A DNA stretch of 5,145 bases from Candidatus Bathyarchaeota archaeon (GTDB lineage Archaea > Thermoproteota > Bathyarchaeia > Bathyarchaeales > Bathyarchaeaceae). The stretch is from positions 1 to 5,145 of the forward strand of contig JACUTO010000112.1 of NCBI GenBank assembly GCA_014859755.1. The letters are read 5' to 3'. Below are positions 1 to 4,320 of the stretch, one piece after another. Under the pieces are notes generated by a model. The model made no database searches. It was not told the DNA's origin and was given only the letters and a program-made list of their open reading frames with translations. Each line of letters begins with the position of its first letter. The stretch's first letter is position 1. The translations under genes were made by a program, and so were the position numbers.

Positions 1-644
1 AACGTGAAACCCAACTTTGAAGGGACCGCCCTTCCGAGCTCGAAGGTTGTTCCAAGCGAATAAAGAGGAGACAAGGCTTCAGCTGGCTTCACTTTAGCCG
101 CTTTTATTATGGGCAGAGCTCCGAAAATGTGGGAAACGAGAATCAGGACGAGAAAAACGAGAAGAACAGCCCATATGCTAAGGACCTGTGAAACAGAAAA
201 GCCTAAAACGTTCAATAAATTGATGGAAAGGTAATAGGCTCCAATCCCAAAAATTGTTCCAGCTATACAACTTAGAAAAACAAGAATGGAGAGTTCGGTG
301 ATAAAGTAACCAAGAATAGAGCCGCTCAAACAACCAGCTGCCTTCATCACTCCAATGTCTCGCACCCGTTCAGACATCGTCAAATAGACGAGAAAAGATG
401 TTATGAAAGCTCCTGCCAAGATGTTTAGAAGACCAACTACGAAAATGAAGCGTGAGAATATGTTAGAAAATCCGCTGGTTAGTCGTCCGCCTAAGGTTAG
501 GAAAGCGATTTCAAAGCCCAAGTTGCTTCCAAAAATGACGAGAAAAAGCGTTGCGGAGGTGCAAATTGTCAAACCGAGGATAGTTAGGCCTGTTTGAAAT
601 TTTCTTCGTGTCAAATCCTTTATGGGGAACGAGATTTCACTCAT
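1..644 (-). CDS. FtsX-type ABC transporter permease (C-terminus missing, runs off left edge)
   Basis: An open frame of 214 codons with no stop continues past the left edge, so this is the N-terminal part of a membrane permease. It would pair with the ATPase encoded just upstream. Hydrophobic stretches lie at about residues 19-38, 63-90, 107-145 (a long stretch that may span twice) and 154-180. Two FtsX-family hallmarks are visible: the cytoplasmic coupling segment ERVRDIGVMKAAG (92-104) and the KPAEAL motif (186-191) after the last helix. The sequence ELGRAVPSKLGF at the edge resembles the linker before a second FtsX core, so the full protein is probably longer with two cores. The loop between the first two membrane segments is only about 25 residues, so there is no large MacB-type extracytoplasmic domain there. 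The ATG start (642-644) overlaps the ATPase stop by 8 bp, implying translational coupling. The family is certain; the substrate is unknown. Confidence 0.9.
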   Translation of the reverse strand, partial: MSEISFPIKDLTRRKFQTGLTILGLTICTSATLFLVIFGSNLGFEIAFLTLGGRLTSGFSNIFSRFIFVVGLLNILAGAFITSFLVYLTMSERVRDIGVMKAAGCLSGSILGYFITELSILVFLSCIAGTIFGIGAYYLSINLLNVLGFSVSQVLSIWAVLLVFLVLILVSHIFGALPIIKAAKVKPAEALSPLYSLGTTFELGRAVPSKLGFT

Positions 645-1320
645 TTGTATCCATAATCCTCCCATCATGTAGACGCAAGGTACGGTTTGCAAGTTCCAAG
701 ATTCTTTCATCGTGGGTTACGACGATGACGGTTTTTCCTTTCGTCTTCATTTTCTCTAGTATGCGGACAATTTCAAGGCCAGTTTCCACATCTAAGTTTC
801 CTGTGGGTTCGTCTGCAAGGAGAAGAGGCGGATCGTTGGCTAAGGCTCGAGCAAAGGCAACCCGTTGTTGTTCGCCTCCGCTGAGTTGGGCGGGAAAGTG
901 ATTGGCTCGATGTTCGAGGCCGACCAACTTGAGCAAGTTTTCCGAACGCTTTCCAATGCGCTCTCTAGGCCAGCCAGCTAACTCCACAGCGAAGGCGACG
1001 TTTTCGATGGCGGTGAGGGTTGAAATGAGGTTGTAGGATTGAAAAACGAATCCAACATAGGCACAGCGGAAAGTTGCCAAAAAATCTTCATCGTAGGTTC
1101 CAAGATCATGTCCAAAAACGACAACCTTTCCACTCGTTGGTTTGTCAAGACCTCCGATGAGGTTTAGGAGGGTTGTTTTTCCGGCGCCCGAAGGTCCGTA
1201 GATGGAGACGAACTCGCCTTTCTCAATTTCCAGATCTAGGTTTTTTAGAGCTTCGATCGTGAGGCTGCCAATTTGGTATTGCTTGCACAGAGATGAGGCG
1301 AGAACCACCTTCTCTTTCAT
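637..1320 (-). CDS. ABC transporter ATP-binding protein, MacB/LolD type
   Basis: A complete 227-residue nucleotide-binding subunit that would hydrolyse ATP on the cytoplasmic side to drive the FtsX-type permease encoded next to it. All ABC motifs are present: Walker A GPSGAGKTT (42-50), Q-loop Gln94 in FVFQSYNL, signature LSGGEQQR (146-153), Walker B LLLADE (166-171), D-loop GNLD (174-177) and switch His203 in VTHD. The QSYNLISTLTAIENV and LADEPTGNLD stretches are typical of the LolD/MacB/FtsE subfamily, which pairs with FtsX-like permeases in lipoprotein, lipid, peptide or antibiotic transport. The length is normal. Its ATG overlaps the stop of the upstream resolvase gene by 4 bp in an ATGA arrangement, preceded by a purine-rich GGGGTAAGAG. 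Its own stop overlaps the permease start. The three genes therefore look like one transcript. The substrate cannot be predicted. Confidence 0.96.
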   Translation of the reverse strand: MKEKVVLASSLCKQYQIGSLTIEALKNLDLEIEKGEFVSIYGPSGAGKTTLLNLIGGLDKPTSGKVVVFGHDLGTYDEDFLATFRCAYVGFVFQSYNLISTLTAIENVAFAVELAGWPRERIGKRSENLLKLVGLEHRANHFPAQLSGGEQQRVAFARALANDPPLLLADEPTGNLDVETGLEIVRILEKMKTKGKTVIVVTHDERILELANRTLRLHDGRIMDTNE

Positions 1321-1757
1321 TTTCTCTTACCCCGTTTTAAATCGAAATTTCCTTTATCCCTCTTCAAGACGCGCTCTCGCTCAGCTAGCTTGCCACTCTC
1401 CCAGTCTTTCCAGTTCATCTCCCGGAATATCCATCGCCTACCAAAGTGGGCAGCCAAAACGGCGTGTTTACATTGAGGGGAAATGGGAATCAATTGGTCG
1501 AGGAAACTGAACAGCTTTTCGATTTGTTTCTTTGGGAAATAGGCGTAGTAACTGGCGGTTTTCACTTCAAAGGCATAAACGTGCTCGCCGCGTCTGGCTA
1601 TAACGTCAGGCAAGGGGTTGCGGCTTGGGTTGCTGACTGGCACCCGAACAGCATTATACCCTTGCTTCTCAAGTTTCTTAACCAAAACGGTTTCGCTGTA
1701 GAATCCTCTCTTGCGCCACCTTTGAATATCACTCTCGGCACGAGTTTTGCTCACCAT
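1317..1757 (-). CDS. hjc: Holliday junction resolvase, Hjc family
   Basis: Archaeal Hjc is a PD-(D/E)XK-fold endonuclease that cuts four-way DNA junctions during recombination and repair. From the ATG at 1757 the protein has 146 residues, near the usual family length. The catalytic set is present: Glu22 in the first helix (RGFYSETVLVKKLEKQGY), Asp51 in NPLPDVIARR, and Glu64-Val-Lys66 in YAFEVKTA. A conserved QIEKL helix follows. The frame also opens upstream, with an ATG at 1796 (159 residues) and a GTG at 1826 (169 residues). I prefer 1757 because Hjc proteins usually start a short distance before the first catalytic Glu, a GGGGG run lies 3 nt upstream, and an A/T-rich element lies about 26 bp upstream. 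The C-terminal tail is rich in Lys and Arg (KRDKGNFDLKRGKRK), fitting DNA binding. It is the first gene of an overlapping operon with an ABC exporter, an odd functional pairing. Family confidence is high; the start is uncertain. Confidence 0.9.
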   Translation of the reverse strand: MVSKTRAESDIQRWRKRGFYSETVLVKKLEKQGYNAVRVPVSNPSRNPLPDVIARRGEHVYAFEVKTASYYAYFPKKQIEKLFSFLDQLIPISPQCKHAVLAAHFGRRWIFREMNWKDWESGKLAERERVLKRDKGNFDLKRGKRK

Positions 1758-1882
1758 TGTCCCCCGAATATTCTCAGGTTTAATATTATTTTTCATTAAT
1801 AAGAGTCTAGTCTTTGTCACCTTCACTACGTCAAGTGTTTCTGAATTGGTTGCGGAAAAATATGGACGTGTAGTTTAGAATG

Positions 1883-1890
1883 TTATAAAG
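1883..1890. promoter_or_regulatory. Candidate shared TATA box between hjc and the recombinase gene
   Basis: The sequence TTATAAAG on the plus strand reads CTTTATAA on the minus strand, so both directions resemble an archaeal TATA box. It lies in the 119-188 bp gap between the divergent genes. Transcription would begin near 1912 to the right and near 1860 to the left, using the usual archaeal spacing of about 25 bp. A second A/T-rich run at 1855-1864 is an alternative for the leftward gene. This is inferred from motif and spacing only. Confidence 0.4.
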
Positions 1891-1900
1891 CAATATTAGT

Positions 1901-1926
1901 TTGCGCAAAAGGTACGTTTTACGCAA
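1901..1926. repeat. 26-bp near-perfect palindrome, candidate operator
   Basis: The element begins TTGCG, ends CGCAA and is centred on GTAC. Eleven of 13 base pairs are symmetrical; the mismatched pairs are 1906/1921 and 1911/1916. Its centre at 1913/1914 falls where rightward transcription should start from the TATA-like box at 1883-1890, and it ends 19 bp before the recombinase start codon. This is a good position for a dimeric repressor, possibly autoregulating the recombinase. It could instead be a recombinase binding site. The symmetry is seen directly; the role is inferred. Confidence 0.5.
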
Positions 1927-1945
1927 CATACTTACCGTCTAATGG

Positions 1946-2530
1946 GTGATAGCGTTGCCGAAGTATAAGTATGGGAAGGTGACAGCGCCTATAGACTTCC
2001 AAACTTTCAAAGACGCCATGGAGAATGGACGGTTTGCTAAGGGTAAGATGTTGAGTCACAAGTCCTTCCTAGCCTTCTTATATTGGTTTGGAGTGAGGAA
2101 AGCTGAGGCCCTGGAAAGAACGAAAAAAGACTTCCTAGTCAAAGATGGTTTACTGATTGTTAACGCTAAGCCGAAGAAAGGCGGTGAAAGAGAACCTTTA
2201 GAAGTTCTCGTTGACTATCCATACGTAGATCTCATTATAAAGAACGTTGAGCAAACGAGACGTAACCCTGGAGACAAGGAAGGTAGAGTGTGGAATTTCT
2301 CACCTCGCACAGCCATCAACATCGTGAAACGTGTCATGGGAGACCGTTACTATCCTCATTTCTTCCGGCTGAACCGGGCGACACGGTTCTTGGAGGATCC
2401 GACAACAACACTGCCGGAGATGAAGGCTTGGTTCGGTTGGAAGACGGCGAAGACGGTGGATCCTTACATTGGATACAGCAGGAGGCACATTCGTAGACAA
2501 AGACAGAGGTTGAAAAAGGAATTGGAATGA
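1946..2530 (+). CDS. Tyrosine recombinase/integrase, catalytic domain only
   Basis: A 194-residue member of the phage-integrase (tyrosine recombinase) family, which breaks and rejoins DNA through a 3'-phosphotyrosine intermediate. The active site appears complete: Arg51 in YWFGVRKAEAL, the beta-hairpin Lys (75, 77 or 78) in NAKPKKGGE, His138 and Arg141 in HFFRLNRATRFL, Trp165 at the His/Trp position in AWFGWKTAKT, and Tyr173 in DPYIGY as likely nucleophile. Only about 35 residues precede the catalytic domain, so the usual N-terminal core-binding domain is absent. The length resembles the FimB/FimE invertases (about 200 residues) more than phage integrases. The C-terminus is strongly basic (RRHIRRQRQRLKKELE), fitting DNA contact. 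The GTG start has no obvious Shine-Dalgarno sequence; a TTG at 1955 is an alternative. It faces away from hjc, and inverted repeats begin 25 bp after its stop. It may act as an invertase, resolvase or integrase; which one is unknown. Confidence 0.88.
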   Translation: MIALPKYKYGKVTAPIDFQTFKDAMENGRFAKGKMLSHKSFLAFLYWFGVRKAEALERTKKDFLVKDGLLIVNAKPKKGGEREPLEVLVDYPYVDLIIKNVEQTRRNPGDKEGRVWNFSPRTAINIVKRVMGDRYYPHFFRLNRATRFLEDPTTTLPEMKAWFGWKTAKTVDPYIGYSRRHIRRQRQRLKKELE

Positions 2531-2555
2531 GTTTTCGACAGAAAAGTGGAAGAAG

Positions 2556-2576
2556 TCGTTGATGCTTTTGTATCCA
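2556..2576 (+). repeat. Left arm of a 21-bp perfect inverted repeat
   Basis: The sequence starts TCGTTGATGC and ends TTGTATCCA, and it is the exact reverse complement of 2882-2902. Extending outward by three bases (to 2553 and 2905) adds two matches and one mismatch. It begins 25 bp after the recombinase stop codon. A weak inner symmetry (TTGAT and ATCCA, four of five pairs, around an 8-bp spacer) is compatible with a tyrosine-recombinase core site but is not strong evidence. A 21-bp perfect match at this distance is very unlikely by chance. Confidence 0.85.
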
Positions 2577-2663
2577 AACAACACGCTCACTTTTGTCTTC
2601 AAGGCTGTGGTTAGCATTGGTGACGTTACTAAATCAAGGTAATACAGACTGCACTAATGCCAC

Positions 2664-2679
2664 TAAGTTGTCCAACTTA
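2664..2679. repeat. 16-bp palindrome inside the segment between repeats
   Basis: The arms TAAGTTG and CAACTTA are perfect inverted copies separated by TC. The spacer is too short for a stable hairpin at full stem length, so a dimeric protein-binding site is more likely than an RNA structure. It overlaps a weak TATA-like stretch (CTTATACATTA) at 2676-2686. The role is unknown. Confidence 0.35.
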
Positions 2680-2775
2680 TACATTACAAATAGGGAAAAA
2701 TGGACAGGTTTGCCTACCCTATTGACTGCAGAAAGCCTTATTCGCAACATTAAAGCTCGAAATAAGCTTCTTTCA

Positions 2776-2788
2776 GAACTATAAGTTC
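2776..2788. promoter_or_regulatory. Palindromic TATA-like element GAACTATAAGTTC
   Basis: A perfect 5-bp inverted repeat (GAACT and AGTTC) is centred on ATA, so both strands read a TATA-like core (CTATAAG and CTTATAG). Archaeal spacing would put starts near 2809 to the right and near 2755 to the left. The rightward start would lie just before a GTG-initiated frame at 2823 that crosses the right repeat. If the 305-bp segment inverted, this element would move to 2670-2682. Promoter activity is a guess from the motif. Confidence 0.25.
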
Positions 2789-2881
2789 ACCACCTCTGAG
2801 CATAAATCAATTTGAAGACGGGGTGAGCAACCTTTCCCAACTTGTTTACGGCAACGTCATGCCAGAGATTCTCACGTCAAG

Positions 2882-2902
2882 TGGATACAAAAGCATCAAC
2901 GA
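2882..2902 (-). repeat. Right arm of a 21-bp perfect inverted repeat
   Basis: The plus strand starts TGGATACAAAAGC and ends ATCAACGA, the exact reverse complement of 2556-2576. Around this copy the flanks CAAGTGGAT and ATCAACGAG pair at six of nine positions across the 8-bp ACAAAAGC, which loosely resembles a recombinase core site with two arms and a central overlap. The stop codon of the broken minus-strand frame (2896-2898) lies inside this arm. Read outward, both arms would encode the peptide GYKSIN, then Asp-Phe or Glu-Phe. Confidence 0.85.
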
Positions 2903-3188
2903 GTTTCCCTTAAAGTTGGCGAGACACCCATCAGTCTTCTTTCTTCAGCTTTCTTGCCTAGGCGGTTTAGGAATTTCTTTGGAGCAGGTAGCCTCCAACA
3001 GCTTGGTGTGCTCTTTCAGCTAAATGATCGGTTTCTCCAAGTTCAAATCTGTCCCAGCCTTTCCAGTGGCGATAGCGTTCGGCTGAAGCCCATTCAGAGG
3101 AAAAGCATTCAACCATTTCGGGTGGAAAACAAACTGAAGATCGTCTTGCAAGATTTGTAAATGTGCGGGCATAGCCTATTGCTTGCAC
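2896..3188 (-). pseudogene. Frameshifted coding remnant of unknown family
   Basis: Two minus-strand frames look like parts of one protein. The first (3188 to 2967, GTG start, 73 residues) is rich in Trp, Glu and charged residues, for example in ERYRHWKGWDRFELGETDH and LAERAHQAVGG, and stops at 2967-2969. The next frame takes over in the overlap near 2985-3010 and continues as PAPKKFLNRLGKKAEERRLM, ending with a stop at 2896-2898 inside the right inverted repeat. A basic C-terminal tail after an acidic, aromatic region is protein-like, and the codons resemble those of neighbouring genes. A single-base insertion or deletion would join the two parts. I recognise no family. The frame is open upstream to about 3250 without a better start, so the N-terminus may also be lost. 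A sequencing error or chance open frames remain possible. Confidence 0.3.
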
Positions 3189-3210
3189 TTCATTAAGGCT
3201 AGAGATGGTT

Positions 3211-3233
3211 GAGAAAACAGAAAAAGAAGGGGG
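3211..3233 (-). terminator. T-rich archaeal-type terminator candidate
   Basis: On the minus strand this reads CCCCCTTCTTTTTCTG then TTTTCTC, a pyrimidine-rich tract with five- and four-base T runs. It begins about 35 bp after the stop of the minus-strand small barrel-protein gene. Archaeal RNA polymerase commonly stops at such T runs without a hairpin. The position and composition fit termination of that gene. Confidence 0.45.
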
Positions 3234-3267
3234 TTGCGGTGGACATCACCATTATCACTTTTTCTAC

Positions 3268-3606
3268 TTATGGTTTCTTTTTTGGTTCGGTTATTTTCGT
3301 GTCTCCAGCCTCTCGTAACAACCAGGCAGGCGTAGGTTCAGGGGTTCCAAATTCCATTGACCGTTCCATCAATTTTAACCATGTCGGATCTTCATGATTG
3401 CGGAAGGTATCAAAGTCGGCGTAGTCAGAAATTTCCCAGAATTGTGCAGCAGTATATGGCCCAAACCCTAGAACATAGAAGTATGTTCCCATGTATTTCC
3501 ATCCTTTAGGAGCGTGTTCAACCATAGTTTTTTCATTTTCCTTGATGAACTTTTGATATTCCATCACTTTGTACTCTTTTAGATTGAAGTTAAAGATATA
3601 CAACAT
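3268..3606 (-). CDS. Small NIPSNAP/EthD-like alpha-beta barrel protein, unknown function
   Basis: A 112-residue protein from the ATG at 3606. The order of predicted elements fits one ferredoxin-like dimeric alpha-beta barrel unit: strand MLYIFNFNL (1-9), helix around MEYQKFIKENEKTMVEH (15-31), strands at 36-46 (WKYMGTYFYVL) and 54-60 (AQFWEIS), then DYADFDTFRNHEDPTWLKLM (61-80), resembling the NIPSNAP-type segment before the last helix. The tail is Pro/Lys-rich (KITEPKKKP). I chose 3606 because AGAGG lies 8 nt upstream and the fold begins there. The frame extends to a TTG at 3708 (146 residues), but that extension lacks a ribosome binding site. Proteins of this superfamily include monooxygenases and many of unknown role; no catalytic residue can be assigned. 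It is divergent from the YjbQ gene, with 192 bp between their starts. There are no membrane segments or signal peptide. Confidence 0.7.
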   Translation of the reverse strand: MLYIFNFNLKEYKVMEYQKFIKENEKTMVEHAPKGWKYMGTYFYVLGFGPYTAAQFWEISDYADFDTFRNHEDPTWLKLMERSMEFGTPEPTPAWLLREAGDTKITEPKKKP

Positions 3607-3614
3607 GTTCTGCG

Positions 3615-3619
3615 CCTCT
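3615..3619 (-). promoter_or_regulatory. Ribosome binding site deciding the barrel-protein start
   Basis: AGAGG on the minus strand lies 8 nt before the ATG at 3604-3606. This supports the 112-residue form over the upstream TTG at 3708. Confidence 0.5.
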
Positions 3620-3748
3620 TTCCATCCGAATAGCGCATAGTATCCATGTCTTATTTCAAATTTGTGGGAAAGCTCTATTTTCACTTTTCGTTTATCTAAA
3701 CTCGACAAAAAAGAGGGATTTTGCGGGTGAAGTCTCCACTTCCAGCGG

Positions 3749-3760
3749 TAATATTTTTTA
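3749..3760 (+). promoter_or_regulatory. Candidate TATA box for the YjbQ gene
   Basis: TAATATTTTTTA is the strongest A/T-rich block upstream of the YjbQ gene. Transcription would start near 3778, giving a leader of about 20 nt that includes the ribosome binding site at 3788-3793. This is a motif and spacing argument only. Confidence 0.35.
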
Positions 3761-3787
3761 CTCCTAACGAATGTAGGTCCTTCATTG

Positions 3788-3793
3788 AAGGAG
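3788..3793 (+). promoter_or_regulatory. Shine-Dalgarno sequence deciding the YjbQ start
   Basis: AAGGAG lies 5 nt before the ATG at 3799 and 11 nt before the next in-frame ATG at 3805, so 3799 is the better start. An out-of-frame ATG at 3795 leads to a stop after seven codons. Confidence 0.65.
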
Positions 3794-3798
3794 AATGA

Positions 3799-4209
3799 AT
3801 GAGAATGAAAATCTTTAAAGAAACCATCACGTTCTCCACTAGAGGAGAAATAGAGTTCATAGACCTCACCCGTAAGATCCAGGAGATTGTGAACCGGTCA
3901 GGAATCAAAAATGGCTTGGTTCACGTTTTCGCTCCCCACGCTACTGGCGTCATCATTTTAACCGAACATGAACCTAGCCTCGACAGCGATATCAAAGACT
4001 TTCTTGAAAAAATAATTCCGAAGCACGGTGGCTACAGGCATCCATCCAACGCCCATTCCCACCTCAGATCAATGCTTCTGTGTCCAGATAAAACGTTGCC
4101 CTTGATTGACGGACGCGCGGTTTTGGGTACGTGGCAGTCCCTGGTTTTCGTGGAAACCGATGTTCACTCTAGACGAAGAACAGTGATCATGCAGGCGATT
4201 GGCGAGTAA
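3799..4209 (+). CDS. yjbQ: YjbQ/UPF0047 family protein
   Basis: A complete 136-residue cytoplasmic protein of the YjbQ (UPF0047) family, whose full usual length is about 130-140 residues. Family members are small beta-rich proteins that form trimers. Some databases label them secondary thiamine-phosphate synthase because E. coli YjbQ can weakly supply that activity; the natural role is not settled. The conserved signatures are present: HATG (47-50) in VFAPHATGVIILTEHEPSLD, the histidine-rich metal or ligand site HPSNAHSHLRS (81-91), the glycine-containing LIDGRAVLGTWQSLVFVETD (102-121), and the final RRRTVIMQ strand (125-132). The start at 3799 is supported by AAGGAG 5 nt upstream. The gene is divergent from the small barrel-protein gene and convergent with the MBL hydrolase gene, so it is probably transcribed alone. 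No thiamine gene is visible nearby. Confidence 0.94.
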   Translation: MRMKIFKETITFSTRGEIEFIDLTRKIQEIVNRSGIKNGLVHVFAPHATGVIILTEHEPSLDSDIKDFLEKIIPKHGGYRHPSNAHSHLRSMLLCPDKTLPLIDGRAVLGTWQSLVFVETDVHSRRRTVIMQAIGE

Positions 4210-4272
4210 ACGTCGCCTCGATAATGCTGATTCGCGCAGAGTTTAAACAAGTCTTAGCGAGCAGAAGATAAC

Positions 4273-4293
4273 TCTAACGTTGAGTTAGATTTT
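4273..4293 (+). terminator. Hairpin with T run after the YjbQ gene
   Basis: TCTAAC (4273-4278) and GTTAGA (4284-4289) form a 6-bp stem with a 5-nt loop, followed by TTTT (4290-4293). An alternative pairing, TAACTC with GAGTTA (4269-4287), competes. It lies about 65 bp after the YjbQ stop in the convergent gap before the MBL gene. It may stop rightward transcription, but the stem is short and the T run modest. Confidence 0.35.
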
Positions 4294-4320
4294 GTGCGCG
4301 TGCATTGATGGTTCAACAGG

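Larger units (their letters stand above)
2577..2881. other. 305-bp segment between inverted repeats, possible invertible switch
   Basis: This segment is bounded by the 21-bp inverted repeats and lies directly after a FimB/FimE-sized tyrosine recombinase. The E. coli fimS switch is a 314-bp segment flanked by short inverted repeats, so the layout is closely similar. Inside are a 16-bp palindrome (2664-2679) and a palindromic TATA-like element (2776-2788), so inversion could turn or move a promoter. Target duplications of the kind left by a transposon are not visible immediately outside the arms. The arrangement is seen in the sequence; invertibility is inferred and untested. A MITE-like element or duplicated gene fragments are alternatives. 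Confidence 0.35.
2531..3267. other. About 740 bp without a confident intact gene
   Basis: Between the recombinase stop and the small barrel-protein gene I find no complete gene of a recognisable family. The stretch holds a 21-bp inverted repeat pair, two short palindromes, a frameshifted minus-strand coding remnant and a T-rich terminator-like tract, each listed separately. Open frames on the plus strand at 2593-2784 and 2766-3023 start with TTG or GTG, have no convincing ribosome binding site and match no family I know. The composition and mixture of broken frames suggest a recombination hot spot or decayed DNA. Confidence 0.6.

Noticed and set aside
403..901. Open frames on the plus strand at 403-597 and 608-901
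   Set aside because: They lie opposite the permease and ATPase genes, whose motifs are unmistakable. The plus-strand translations show no family features.
1202..1799. Open frames on the plus strand at 1202-1510 and 1446-1799
   Set aside because: They are antisense to the ATPase and to the Hjc gene, which carries its full catalytic set on the minus strand.
2290..2617. Open frames at 2290-2496 (plus) and 2300-2617 (minus) over the recombinase 3' end
   Set aside because: They overlap conserved recombinase motifs (HxxR and the Tyr region) in other frames. The only point of note is the shared GYKSIN peptide, which comes from the inverted repeat and is reported separately.
2593..2784. TTG-started plus-strand frame of 63 codons between the repeats
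   Set aside because: It has no ribosome binding site, no recognisable domain and an Asn/Thr/Leu-rich composition expected from A/T-rich noncoding DNA.
2556..2902. An insertion sequence or MITE bounded by the 21-bp repeats
   Set aside because: No transposase is encoded between the arms, and the bases just outside (GGAAGAAG and GTTTCCCT) show no direct target duplication. It is not excluded, only less supported than the recombinase link.
2823..3023. GTG-started plus-strand frame of 66 codons crossing the right repeat
   Set aside because: It could be a gene controlled by the palindromic TATA element, but it lacks a ribosome binding site, has no known family and its 3' half competes with the more protein-like minus-strand frames.
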